Shown here: piece by piece, positions 16,300-25,212 of the stretch
Layout of the letters: every line of letters begins with the position of its first letter
How positions within the stretch are numbered: the first letter of the stretch is position 1
Origin: CAZYPB01 sp964649265
Lineage (GTDB): Archaea > Micrarchaeota > Micrarchaeia > Burarchaeales > JAKAKT01
Length of the DNA: 54,098 nt
NCBI GenBank assembly: GCA_964649265.1
Contig: CAZYPB010000001.1
Coordinates: 1 to 54,098 of the forward strand
Reading direction: 5' to 3'
Program-made: the position numbers and the translations under genes
Notes under the pieces: generated by a model
The model's input: the letters and a program-made list of their open reading frames with translations, nothing else
Databases searched by the model: none
What the model was told of the DNA's origin: nothing

Positions 16300-17598
16300 T
16301 CAGAGCTTATATGTTTCCCCGTTTTTTGGGAGTATGACTTCATATTTTTTGAGAGCTTTCGCAAGATCCTTACGCTTCTTTTCTTCTCCATGTATAAGAA
16401 ATATTCTCTTAAGGCCATTAACACTACTGGCAAGTTGAAGAAGACCTTGATGGTCACTGTGTGCTGAGAAGGAGATGTTCTCCACACCAAGACGAACATC
16501 AACGTCATCTCCGTCTATCTCAATGCTTCTGTCTCCATTTAGGAGCTTTCTTCCAGTTGTCCCCTCCGCTTGATAGCCTACAAGGAGTATCTTACTGTTA
16601 TGATCGCCTGCAACCTCCTTCAGATACCTCAATATAGGGCCGCCTGAAAGCATACCTGAAGTCGATACTATGATTGCAGGTTCCTCGAAAACCTCTGTTT
16701 TCATCTTCGTTCTCGGTCTTTTGAAAAGAGGACTACTGAAAGGATCCTCATCACTGTTCAATATTCTCATCTGGATCTCTTTTCTGCAATATATTGCATT
16801 CTGCCTGTATATCTTATTGGCTTTCAGTATCATCCCATCCACATATATGGGTGCTTTGGGTATTGCTCCGGATCTCATGTATGCCTCCAACGTGGTCAGT
16901 ATCTCCTGCCCCCTCCCAACGGCAAAGGAAGGTATAAGCACAAACCCCCCCTTATTAAGGGTCTGCGTTACTGTTTTTGCGAGATCTGCAGATGCTTTTT
17001 TAATTGAAGGTACAACATCAGTCTTAAGCCCATATGTGCTCTCCATAACCAGTGTGTGCGCCCTGAGGCCTTGTCTTGCGGGATCAAGAAGTCTGGTGCC
17101 CCTGTTGTTTACATCTCCCGTAAACAGCACTCTCCTGCTTCCGCGCACAAGAACCATGCCGCTCCCCAGTATATGGCCAGCATTATGGAATGAGAATCTC
17201 AGTTTACCTATCTTTCTTTTTTGTTCATATTCTACTATCTGCGTGTTCTTTAGAACATTGTCTATATCTTTGTTTGAAAAACTCTTTCGCTTTTTCATCA
17301 AGTTTATTCTGTGGTAATCGGACAGGAGGAGCTGCGTCATGTCTCTTGTTGGTCTTGTTGAGTACACCTTTGCGTTGCCTCCTCTCATGAAAAAGAAGGG
17401 AAGATACCCAACGTGGTCAAGATGTGAGTGTGTCACAGCAATGTGTTTTATTTTCTTGATGTGCTCTTTTTTTATCAAAGGAGGAGCATCCTCCCCCACT
17501 TTAACTCCGCACTCGACCATCAGATGGTCTTTTTTATCTCGAAGTAGAAAAGCGGCTCTACCAACCTCTCCACAACATCCAAAAAAAGTTAAATCCAT
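16300..17598 (-). CDS. Archaeal CPSF-type beta-CASP ribonuclease (aCPSF2-like)
   Basis: This 432-residue metallo-beta-lactamase/beta-CASP nuclease has no N-terminal KH domains. Metal ligands are visible: HSHLDHVG near residue 56, GHILGSG near 138 and FTGDVN near 160. Later motifs include the acidic VMESTYG, PSFAVGRGQE and FSAHSDH near residue 380. The family has endo- and 5'-3' exonuclease activity on RNA and takes part in 3'-end processing or decay. It lies 14 bp downstream of hypF on the same strand, so it may be co-transcribed with it; a link to hydrogenase expression would be pure inference. Confidence 0.92.
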   Translation of the reverse strand: MDLTFFGCCGEVGRAAFLLRDKKDHLMVECGVKVGEDAPPLIKKEHIKKIKHIAVTHSHLDHVGYLPFFFMRGGNAKVYSTRPTRDMTQLLLSDYHRINLMKKRKSFSNKDIDNVLKNTQIVEYEQKRKIGKLRFSFHNAGHILGSGMVLVRGSRRVLFTGDVNNRGTRLLDPARQGLRAHTLVMESTYGLKTDVVPSIKKASADLAKTVTQTLNKGGFVLIPSFAVGRGQEILTTLEAYMRSGAIPKAPIYVDGMILKANKIYRQNAIYCRKEIQMRILNSDEDPFSSPLFKRPRTKMKTEVFEEPAIIVSTSGMLSGGPILRYLKEVAGDHNSKILLVGYQAEGTTGRKLLNGDRSIEIDGDDVDVRLGVENISFSAHSDHQGLLQLASSVNGLKRIFLIHGEEKKRKDLAKALKKYEVILPKNGETYKL

Positions 17599-17612
17599 TT
17601 ATCTCTCTCCTG

Positions 17613-19811
17613 TTAGTTTATCGCTGCATAATAGACTTGCCCTAGAGACAGTCCCCCGTCTCCGCAAGGAACCCTCTCGTTTTGGTACACATTTATTCCT
17701 TTTTTTGAAAGGTATTTCTCTATTGTGGGCGGAATGTACCTGTTATACATCACTCCTCCGCTAAGGCAGACGTCATTGATCCCTTCCTTTTTACATGCCT
17801 GCTCCGCCATTTTGGCGAACCCAATTGCAATATAATCATGAACCATACGGGCCCCTTTCTTCTTGTTTTTTTCTTTAAGAAGCTTTACGAACAGTTTGGA
17901 TATCTCAAGAACATTAACTCCGCCAACATCAATCATGGTTGGCTTTGGATTTGTTGGTGCTGATGATGCAAATGACTCGAGTCTCAGTGCAGGCTCTCCT
18001 TCATATGTCCTTTCAGAGCATCCCTCAAACAAGTAGGAAGCAGCATCCAGGACCCTGCCACACGAGCTTGTTGAAACACAATTTATCCTTCTTTCATACT
18101 GTCTTCCAAGTATGGACACTGGCATCTTGAATTTCTTGAAGGCTTTTTCTGCCTCCTCTGCTGATAGTTGGTTCCTAAGTATTGAATAAAGGGATCTGTA
18201 AGGGAACCTAGCACCCATGTCTCCCCCTATGAGTTCGAAGTTCTCGATTCTGCCAAGTCTTACTCCATCAGAATGCATAAGCTCTCCACCCCAGGCAGTT
18301 CCATCTGATCCATACCCATATCCATCCAGTATGATCCCAAGTGCCTTTTTCAGCTTGTGCTCCGCCATAACTGAGTAAAGATGGGCAAGGTGGTGCTGAA
18401 CCATAACATGTGCAGCATCATAGCCCTCTGCAAACCGGGTTGTAAAGAAATCAGGGTGAAGATCTGAGACTATGACTTCCGGTTTACACCTGAGCCAATT
18501 GAGGGTTCGCATGAAATTACCCTTGAAATTATTAAATGAGTCATAGGTATCGACATCTCCCATGAATTGTGATAGATGAGCAACTCCTCCCCTGCTAACG
18601 CAGAAATTCGCATTGAGTTCAGCACCTACCCCAGCTATGCTTTTTTTGGTGTTTATCGGTATTGGTCCAGGTGCCAGGCCTCTTGAATACCTTAGAATAG
18701 TCATCCTGTCTCCTATGAATTTAACAACTGAGTCATCGCAATTGGAGACAATATCCCGGTCATGAAGAAGCACATAATCTGCAATATCCTTTAATTTTGA
18801 GAACGCTTCATCGTTTTTGGTTATTATTGGCTCACTCTGTTGGTTTCCACTTGTCATCACCATCAACTTAAGTCCTGAGAATTTGAAAAGAAGGTAATGT
18901 ATTGGAGCATATGGAAGCATTATCCCCACGCTATCCAATCCAGGAGCGATCCCATCTATCCTCTTCTTTTCTTTCAGTATGGCTATAGGTCTTCGTGCGG
19001 AGAGCATCTCTTCTTTTTCATAGATAGATATTCTCGCTACTTCCTGGGCTGCATTCATATCTCTCGCCATTATGGCGAATGCTTTGTTCTCCCGGTATTT
19101 TCCACTTCTTAGTCTCATAACTGAGTTATGTTTCCGTGCATTGCATGCAAGGTGGTAGCCGCCTATTCCCTTTATTGCTATTATTGCCCCGTTTTTCAAC
19201 TCCTTTGCAGCTCTCTCTATTGGGTTTGAAAGTGTTTTTCCTCCAAATGTCTGAAGCTTGTACTTAGGGCCACATACCCTGCATGAAATCGGTTGTGCAT
19301 GAAACCTTCTGTCATTTGGATCAAGGTATTCCTTTTTACAGTCAGAACACATATTGAAGGTGGCCATGCTTGTTTTATCTCGGTCATAGGGCGAGTCCTT
19401 TATTATTGTAAATCTCGGACCGCAGTCTGTGCAGTTTATGAAAGGATGTAGGTATCTCCTGTCCTTCTTGTTGTTGATCTCATTTACGCAAGCAGTGCAT
19501 ACGCAGACATCGGGAGATATCTCAGGAACATCAGTGGAAGATCTAGACATTATGATCCTGAACCCCTTTGGAGCCTTTGCATTGATTTTCTTAACATCTA
19601 CACTATCTATCTTGGACAATGGGGGAGAAGAGTTCTCTATGTACGATACAAGCTTCTGGAGCTGTTTATCGTTACAGTGCACAACAATACGGACTCCAAA
19701 TCCGACATTCTGGACAGTTCCTCGTATCCCTAGCATGTTTGCAGTTCTATACACGAAAGGCCTGAATCCTACTCCTTGAACTAGGCCTCTTATTTCTATT
19801 TCATGGGCCAT
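17613..19811 (-). CDS. hypF: Hydrogenase maturation carbamoyltransferase HypF
   Basis: This full-length 732-residue protein has the four HypF modules in order. They are acylphosphatase (GLVQGVGFRPF near residue 9), two zinc fingers (CVCTAC / CTDCGP and CSDC / CRVCGP, about residues 105-190), a YrdC-like domain (IAIKGIGGYHLAC near 215) and a Kae1-like domain with HHLAH, LDGYGYGSDG and LSGGVMYN. It makes a carbamoyl group from carbamoyl phosphate and ATP and passes it to HypE for the cyanide ligands. It is divergent from hypC across 49 bp. Confidence 0.97.
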   Translation of the reverse strand: MAHEIEIRGLVQGVGFRPFVYRTANMLGIRGTVQNVGFGVRIVVHCNDKQLQKLVSYIENSSPPLSKIDSVDVKKINAKAPKGFRIIMSRSSTDVPEISPDVCVCTACVNEINNKKDRRYLHPFINCTDCGPRFTIIKDSPYDRDKTSMATFNMCSDCKKEYLDPNDRRFHAQPISCRVCGPKYKLQTFGGKTLSNPIERAAKELKNGAIIAIKGIGGYHLACNARKHNSVMRLRSGKYRENKAFAIMARDMNAAQEVARISIYEKEEMLSARRPIAILKEKKRIDGIAPGLDSVGIMLPYAPIHYLLFKFSGLKLMVMTSGNQQSEPIITKNDEAFSKLKDIADYVLLHDRDIVSNCDDSVVKFIGDRMTILRYSRGLAPGPIPINTKKSIAGVGAELNANFCVSRGGVAHLSQFMGDVDTYDSFNNFKGNFMRTLNWLRCKPEVIVSDLHPDFFTTRFAEGYDAAHVMVQHHLAHLYSVMAEHKLKKALGIILDGYGYGSDGTAWGGELMHSDGVRLGRIENFELIGGDMGARFPYRSLYSILRNQLSAEEAEKAFKKFKMPVSILGRQYERRINCVSTSSCGRVLDAASYLFEGCSERTYEGEPALRLESFASSAPTNPKPTMIDVGGVNVLEISKLFVKLLKEKNKKKGARMVHDYIAIGFAKMAEQACKKEGINDVCLSGGVMYNRYIPPTIEKYLSKKGINVYQNERVPCGDGGLSLGQVYYAAIN

Positions 19812-19860
19812 ATGGTAGTAATTAATATTTTTGTAATAAAAACCTTTACCAGGCGATTAA
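19812..19860. promoter_or_regulatory. Divergent promoter region between hypF and hypC
   Basis: This 49-bp, strongly AT-rich spacer includes TAATTAATATTTTTG and AATAAAAAC stretches that could serve as back-to-back TATA boxes. The short distance implies that hypF and hypCD transcription share regulatory DNA. Exact boxes cannot be assigned. Confidence 0.4.
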
Positions 19861-20067
19861 ATGTGTCTAGCGTATCCTGGGAAAGTCATATCCGTGTCCG
19901 GTAAGCAGGGTATTGTTGATTTCGGTGGAATAAAGAAAAAGGTCCGTTTCGACCTGGTTAATGTGTCAAAAGGAGACTATGTAATAGTGCACACCGGATT
20001 CGCAATAGAGAGAGTAGACAAGAAGAGTGCTGAGATTACTCTCCGCATGCTCGAGGGGATTTATTGA
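19861..20067 (+). CDS. hypC: Hydrogenase assembly chaperone HypC
   Basis: The 68-residue protein starts MCLAYPGKV; Cys2 becomes N-terminal after Met removal and binds the Fe(CN)2CO precursor with HypD. The beta-barrel core (VDFGGIKKKVRFDLV, GDYVIVHTGFAI) matches HypC/HupF. Its stop overlaps the TTG start of hypD, so the two partner proteins are translationally coupled. Confidence 0.97.
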   Translation: MCLAYPGKVISVSGKQGIVDFGGIKKKVRFDLVNVSKGDYVIVHTGFAIERVDKKSAEITLRMLEGIY

Positions 20068-21125
20068 ATTTCAAAGATCCTGCGATAATAAGGAAACTTA
20101 AATCAAGCATAGATTCCCACGCAAAAGGACTCCCAGAAACAAATCTGATGGAGGTTTGCGGTTCACACACTCAAGCTGTTGAGAGATTCGGTTTAAGGAA
20201 ACTTCTCCCAAAAAACATAAATCTTGTGTCCGGTCCGGGCTGTCCCGTATGTATAACTCCCCCCTCAGTAATAGAATCAGCAATAAAGATATCTGAGCAA
20301 GGTTCAGTTATCACGACCTACGGGGATCTCGCCAGAGTTCCATGTTCATCAGGATCACTTATTGACGCAAAAGCAAAGGGCTCGGACGTAAGGGTGGTCT
20401 ATTCCATATCTGATGCGGGGAAGATTGCAACAGATAACCCAGATAAAACGGTAGTTCATGTGGCAATTGGTTTTGAGACAACAGCACAGACAACAGCAGC
20501 ATTCCTCCATAGTTCCCCACCTGAAAATCTGCTTATACTCAATGGCCATAGGTGGTTTCTGCCAGCAATGGAGTTCCTCCTAAAACAAGGAGATGTTAAA
20601 ATAGACGGATACATCTGTCCTGGCCACGTGAGCACTCTTGTTGGCTCGGACGCATACAAACCACTTAGTGAAAAGTACAGAATACCTCAGGTAATAGCTG
20701 GTTTCGAACCAGTTGATATAATGCTCTCAATACTCATGCTCATAAGAATGTTAAAGAGAAAGGAACCGGGCGTTCAAAACGAATACTTGCGAGTTGTAAA
20801 ACCAGGCGGAAATCCGATTGCAATGAAATTAATGAACAACGCATTCGGTCAAGAGAACGCTCTTTGGAGGGGCCTTGGAGTTATAGGTAAAACCGGAATG
20901 AAACTCAAGAAATTCCGTGAGCATGATGCATCCAAACAATTCAAAATAATAAGAGAATCGAAATCAGAAATGCCAAAAGGATGTAAATGTGCAGATGTTC
21001 TAAAAGGAAAATCAAAGCCATCAGAATGTCCTCTTTTTGGAAAGGGGTGCGATCCAGAAAAACCAATAGGACCATGTATGGTTTCAGTTGAAGGTTCATG
21101 CCATAACGCGCTCAAATACAGATAG
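20064..21125 (+). CDS. hypD: Hydrogenase Fe-ligand assembly protein HypD
   Basis: The protein has 353 residues and initiates at TTG 20064, overlapping the hypC stop as TTGA. Conserved motifs are present: MEVCGSHT, GPGCPVC, GFETTAQTT and NGHRWFLPA. The C-terminal Cys set for the 4Fe-4S cluster lies in KGCKCADV, ECPLFGKGC and GPCMVS. HypD is the scaffold on which iron receives cyanide and CO before transfer to the large subunit. Confidence 0.96.
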   Translation: MNFKDPAIIRKLKSSIDSHAKGLPETNLMEVCGSHTQAVERFGLRKLLPKNINLVSGPGCPVCITPPSVIESAIKISEQGSVITTYGDLARVPCSSGSLIDAKAKGSDVRVVYSISDAGKIATDNPDKTVVHVAIGFETTAQTTAAFLHSSPPENLLILNGHRWFLPAMEFLLKQGDVKIDGYICPGHVSTLVGSDAYKPLSEKYRIPQVIAGFEPVDIMLSILMLIRMLKRKEPGVQNEYLRVVKPGGNPIAMKLMNNAFGQENALWRGLGVIGKTGMKLKKFREHDASKQFKIIRESKSEMPKGCKCADVLKGKSKPSECPLFGKGCDPEKPIGPCMVSVEGSCHNALKYR

Positions 21126-21161
21126 AAAATATTTTTAAACAAGAAGAGAGTATCTCACTGC

Positions 21162-21950
21162 ATGGAAAACATTATGAGAAATCCTTATGTCGTTCTTTTA
21201 TTCTGCCTTCTTTTCGCATTCTTCTCATCATATGCAATTGAAATAGATAGTTCGATGTACATTGCAATATTTATTCTGGCAGTCATAATGACTTTCCTTA
21301 TCAGACCAGTAAGAGAACTTTACATGAAATCAACAGCCTACCTATCACTGGGAATGCTTGCTTATTGGATGATATCAAAGGATCTTGTTCTGTCCTCCGG
21401 AGGCCCAAAACCAGCGCTTTTCATATTGTTTGGTCTCACAATACTTAACTCACTTGTTTCTCTTGTCTCATATTACGATGGAAAGATGGCAGGACATGCA
21501 TTCTCCGCGGGTTCATTGGCACTCCTTTTCCTTAACTTAAGGAACCCCTATACGTTCTTTACTGTTTCACTTATCTTCTTGTCTTCCCATGTGATTGTCT
21601 ATTTCATATCAAGAATAAAGGAAAGGAGACAGATATCCGAAAAAGTTCTTAAGGCAGCACTCTTCTCTTCAGTATTTCTTTACATCTCCTCCATATTCCA
21701 AATATGGACTGGAATCTCCTGCGGTGTTTACAGCATACCGAATAGTTTTGTTTTCTGCACATCGATTATTTACCTAATAGCACTCTCTGCATTTATGGTG
21801 TGGTCTTCGTTACAGGTATTCGAATTCTTCCTTGCACATTTTAGGTATGTGAGAAAACTCGAGGGAGAATTCGTTGTTTTCTACCCAATTGACCATTTAA
21901 GAAAACCAAAAAATAAAACAGAACAGAAAACAAAAAAGAAGAAAGCCTAA
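21162..21950 (+). CDS. Uncharacterised polytopic membrane protein between hypD and hypE
   Basis: The protein has 262 residues and about seven TM helices, with a lysine-rich cytoplasmic tail (residues 240-262). I recognise no family. A TATA-like AAAATATTTTTAAAC at 21126-21140 lies about 28 bases before the ATG, so the gene probably has its own leaderless transcript rather than being read only through hypCD. It is convergent with hypE and overlaps its stop by 4 bases. A role in metal or CO/cyanide supply would be speculation from position only. Confidence 0.7.
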   Translation: MENIMRNPYVVLLFCLLFAFFSSYAIEIDSSMYIAIFILAVIMTFLIRPVRELYMKSTAYLSLGMLAYWMISKDLVLSSGGPKPALFILFGLTILNSLVSLVSYYDGKMAGHAFSAGSLALLFLNLRNPYTFFTVSLIFLSSHVIVYFISRIKERRQISEKVLKAALFSSVFLYISSIFQIWTGISCGVYSIPNSFVFCTSIIYLIALSAFMVWSSLQVFEFFLAHFRYVRKLEGEFVVFYPIDHLRKPKNKTEQKTKKKKA

Positions 21951-22942
21951 CATATTCTTGGCAGTGTTGATCCGGCCGGTACTTGAACGAGTCTTCTCCC
22001 ACCAAACTCCGTATTCATTATTACCTCTCCAGTTCCCTTACTAACCCTTCCGATAACACTTGCATTCCTTCCACTCTTTGTTTTTCTCAGTATTCTAAGC
22101 AGCTTCCCAGCATCCTTCTTTTTTACCCCGATTACAATTCTTCCTTCGCATGCAAGGGCAAGTGGATCAAAACCGAAAACCTCGCAAGCATTCCTAACAG
22201 AATCCCTTACAGGCACCATGTTCTCCTCTATGTTTATATTCGCCTTTGATTTTACAGCTAGTTCATTCAATGCCCCGGCGAGTCCTCCCCTAGTTATATC
22301 TTTCATTGAGTGTATCTCAGTTACAAGCGCACGTTTTATCATATCGTAAAGCGGAGCACAGTCAGATATGAAATTCCCTGAGAAATCTAGTTTCTCCCTT
22401 TCAGAGAATATGGCCATCTCATGTTCTCCTATTGTTCCAGATACAACGATAGAATCCCCTGCCTTCAAACCAGAATCAACAACAAGTCTACTCGCAATCC
22501 CCACGCCAAAAGCGCTGATAACAATTCCTCCAAGTTTCCCCCTCTCAAGCACCTTCGTATCTCCCCCTAGAAGATGGACTCTGTTTTTCCTAAGAACCAG
22601 AGACAACGAGCGCATTATTCTCTCCAAGTTTTTTTCACTGAAACCCTCTTCAAGAAGGAGATTGCTGTGCATTGCAATCGGCTTTGCCCCCATAACCGAA
22701 AGATCGTTTATAACGCCACATGCTGTAAGTTTCCCAATGTCCCCCCCTTTAAAGAAAAATGGGTTAACAGTGTATGAATCGGATGTAAAAACCAGATGTT
22801 CTTTTCCAAATTTTATTGCACTGCCATCATCATACCCGTCCAAACCAAGCGAGTTGTAATTCCTGTACTTGAACATCCTAGCTATCCCTTCTATGAGCAT
22901 CTGCGTTTTCCTTCCTCCTGCTCCATGAGACAGTGTTATCAT
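21947..22942 (-). CDS. hypE: Hydrogenase cyanide-ligand synthesis protein HypE
   Basis: The protein has 331 residues from the ATG at 22942; a longer frame to 23080 adds 46 residues of non-conserved sequence running into the divergent RuBisCO promoter. The PurM-like fold is shown by SHGAGGRKTQ at the N-terminus, DDGSAIKFG and ACGVINDLSVMGAKP. The C-terminus ends PRIC; the terminal Cys carries the carbamoyl that is dehydrated to thiocyanate and gives cyanide to iron. It works with HypF, and with HypC-HypD. Confidence 0.96.
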   Translation of the reverse strand: MITLSHGAGGRKTQMLIEGIARMFKYRNYNSLGLDGYDDGSAIKFGKEHLVFTSDSYTVNPFFFKGGDIGKLTACGVINDLSVMGAKPIAMHSNLLLEEGFSEKNLERIMRSLSLVLRKNRVHLLGGDTKVLERGKLGGIVISAFGVGIASRLVVDSGLKAGDSIVVSGTIGEHEMAIFSEREKLDFSGNFISDCAPLYDMIKRALVTEIHSMKDITRGGLAGALNELAVKSKANINIEENMVPVRDSVRNACEVFGFDPLALACEGRIVIGVKKKDAGKLLRILRKTKSGRNASVIGRVSKGTGEVIMNTEFGGRRLVQVPAGSTLPRIC

Positions 22943-23024
22943 GGGTAAAGAATAAAGAAAAAAAGAGAAAAGGTTATTGGAAAACCATATTAATGAGCAT
23001 AAACGAAAAACTGACTGTGATATT

Positions 23025-24245
23025 ATGGCATTCTTGAAACTTGGAGAGAAACCAGGCCCGGAGAAGTATGTGCTGTGCACTTTCTATGTAGAAGCAGCTG
23101 ACATGAAAAAAGCAGGAGAGGAGCTTGGAGCAGAGAGCTCAATAGGCACATGGACAACCATTGCCACAATGAAGGATAGAGTGCTAAAGAACCTCGGAGC
23201 CAGGGTTTACCACATAAAAGGGAACATAATAAAGATCGCATACCCTGTTGATCTTTTCGAAGATAACAACATGCCCCAATTTCTTTCTGATGTCGCAGGA
23301 AACATATTTGGAATGAAAGGAGTAAAGAACATACGCTTCCTTGATTTTGAGCTACCGAAGAAATACATAAACTCATATCCCGGTCCGCTGTTCGGAAGGG
23401 ATAAAGTAAGAAAGGAGCTTGGGACGTATAACAACAGGAGACCACATATTGGGACAATTGTCAAACCAAAGGTCGGTCTGAACCCGAAGGAAACGGCAAA
23501 GGTAGCCCATGATGCATGGGTTGGCGGAATTGATTTTGTGAAAGATGATGAGAATCTAACAAGTCAAAAATTCTGTCCTTTTGAAAAGAGATTCGACCTT
23601 GTTTTCAAAGCAAAGGAGAAAGCAGAGGCAGAGACAGGGGAGAAGAAGATGTATGCTCCTAACATTACTGCTCCTGCAGATGTTATGCTTAAGAGAGCCG
23701 AGTATGTTAAGGAAAGAGGGAGCAATTGCATAATGATCGACATAATAACAGCAGGTTTCTCCGCACTTCAGTTCATACGATCACAGAACCTTGGAATGCT
23801 TATACATGCACACAGGGCTATGTACGCTGCGTTTGCGCGCTACCCCAGACATGGCATCGCCATGCTTCCAATAGCAAAGATGGCCAGACTATGCGGTGCA
23901 GATCAGTTGCACATAGGAACAGTTGTTGGAAAGATGGAGGGAAAAAAGGAAGAGGTTCTTGCAATACACAACAGCATAAATTCGAAATGGGGAAAACACA
24001 AACCGCTGTTCTCTGTTTGCTCTGGCGGGCTTGCACCTGAGAATGTCCCTGCGCTCATGAATATTTTCGGCAACGAGATAGTCATACAAGCAGGAGGAGG
24101 AGTCCATGGCCACCCTGACGGAACAAAAGCAGGTGCAACTGCCCTAAGGCAGGCTGTTGAGGCAACGATGCAGGGGATACCCCTAGGAACCTATGCCAAA
24201 ACACACCGGGAACTTGCTCGCTCTCCTAAAAAATGGAGATTATAG
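23025..24245 (+). CDS. rbcL: Form III-type ribulose-bisphosphate carboxylase (RuBisCO)
   Basis: The protein has 406 residues from ATG 23025; an upstream GTG-type extension to 22977 is not RuBisCO-like. Active-site residues are present: ESSIGTWT, GTIVKPKVGL (base Lys), GGIDFVKDDENL (carbamylated Lys, metal Asp/Glu), HAHRAM, HIGTVVGKMEG (loop 6 Lys), CSGGL and GGGVHGHPDG. It should carboxylate ribulose-1,5-bisphosphate to two 3-phosphoglycerates. In archaea form III works in AMP/nucleoside salvage with AMP phosphorylase and R15P isomerase, neither of which is here. The assignment to form III, rather than a II/III hybrid, comes from archaeal context and overall pattern. It is divergent from hypE (82 bp). 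Confidence 0.93.
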   Translation: MAFLKLGEKPGPEKYVLCTFYVEAADMKKAGEELGAESSIGTWTTIATMKDRVLKNLGARVYHIKGNIIKIAYPVDLFEDNNMPQFLSDVAGNIFGMKGVKNIRFLDFELPKKYINSYPGPLFGRDKVRKELGTYNNRRPHIGTIVKPKVGLNPKETAKVAHDAWVGGIDFVKDDENLTSQKFCPFEKRFDLVFKAKEKAEAETGEKKMYAPNITAPADVMLKRAEYVKERGSNCIMIDIITAGFSALQFIRSQNLGMLIHAHRAMYAAFARYPRHGIAMLPIAKMARLCGADQLHIGTVVGKMEGKKEEVLAIHNSINSKWGKHKPLFSVCSGGLAPENVPALMNIFGNEIVIQAGGGVHGHPDGTKAGATALRQAVEATMQGIPLGTYAKTHRELARSPKKWRL

Positions 24246-25169
24246 GGCTTTTACTTCAATGCCTATCTTGTTGAAGCTCTCGCCCTTCTTTTTTTCAGGG
24301 TAGTACACCTTGCTGTTGGTTGAGTATACGCCACCAACAACAGCATTCAACTTCCCATCCTTAACGTATTTCTCAACATCAAATTCTCCTTTTGCTAGTT
24401 CCTTATATTCCTCACTCTGCCTCTGCATGTGCATGCTCCATGTACCTGCATTTTGATCAAGGACAACAAGAACATTGAAGGTCTCACCAATATCAACAGA
24501 GTGTTCTCTTTCGTATTTCTGACCATCGGTGTCAAGGTATACTTTTCCCTCCTCAATCTCTGCTCTCAAATGCGGCAATCCTGTTGGAAACGGGTAGTTG
24601 TATGAACCTTTCTTTGTTTCCACCTGGTGTTTATGGTCATATAATGAGAACGCATAGGCGCGCTGCCTTGTTTCTGCCTTTCCTTCATCTGTGATTGTGC
24701 AGCTGAAGTTAACTGCAGTTACTCCCTCAGTTAATGCAATCTCCTGTTTCGGGGGAGGGAACGGCCCGGAATTTCCCACACCACTGCTTATCTCCTTTGG
24801 AACTTCACCAACAGCAACAAAAATTTCCTTTGCCATTCCAAGTGGAGCAGGTATTGAATCCACTGCTGAACTAGCACTGTCCGCATGGGTTGAGTCAACA
24901 TCTACATTAGTACTGTCATCCTTATTCAGAACAGGTATTGTATCAAGAACTGATTCCTCAGCAGTGCTGTCAGGTGCAACAGCATTAGAATCTGGAAGTG
25001 AGTCATAACCAAGTATATCCTTTAGTTTGTCCATGGTTTCTTGCGGCAAGCCTGCTGAAGAGAAAAGCCTGTCCCAATCAACCTTTGTTGTACCATCAGT
25101 TATATTTTCGAATCCTTTCTTCTTTTCGGATTTTGGTTCAATCCCCCTAACAAGCTGAAATACAAACAT
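24240..25169 (-). CDS. Unknown protein A with duplicated C-terminal domain
   Basis: The protein has 309 residues from ATG 25169; a GTG three codons upstream is an alternative. A GGTGG Shine-Dalgarno precedes it. The N-terminus reads MFVFQLVRG, close to that of protein C upstream (MFIFQVQ). Residues about 60-120 are Asp/Ser/Ala-rich and probably disordered. The C-terminal ~155 residues form a predicted beta-rich domain shared with protein B; 53 of its residues (ending VVGG) are identical to B even at DNA level. There is no signal peptide or TM helix. I recognise no family. It is convergent with RuBisCO (6-bp overlap). Confidence 0.7.
   Translation of the reverse strand: MFVFQLVRGIEPKSEKKKGFENITDGTTKVDWDRLFSSAGLPQETMDKLKDILGYDSLPDSNAVAPDSTAEESVLDTIPVLNKDDSTNVDVDSTHADSASSAVDSIPAPLGMAKEIFVAVGEVPKEISSGVGNSGPFPPPKQEIALTEGVTAVNFSCTITDEGKAETRQRAYAFSLYDHKHQVETKKGSYNYPFPTGLPHLRAEIEEGKVYLDTDGQKYEREHSVDIGETFNVLVVLDQNAGTWSMHMQRQSEEYKELAKGEFDVEKYVKDGKLNAVVGGVYSTNSKVYYPEKKKGESFNKIGIEVKAL
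24331..24490. repeat. 160-bp perfect direct repeat, copy 1
   Basis: This is identical base for base to 25271-25430, inside the C-terminal coding region of unknown protein A. Identity stops abruptly at both ends, while flanking codons of the shared domain are diverged. That points to recent gene conversion or duplication rather than slow selection. Confidence 0.95.
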
Positions 25170-25212
25170 ACGTACCACCCATTTTTATTTTGTGTTTTTA
25201 AGTTTAAGTACT

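Noticed and set aside
22943..23080. Longer hypE start at 23080 and longer RuBisCO start at 22977
   Set aside because: Each extension crosses the divergent promoter and is unlike its family; conserved N-termini begin at 22942 and 23025.
23726..24040. Alternative frames inside the RuBisCO gene
   Set aside because: The RuBisCO frame carries all active-site motifs; the others are shadows.
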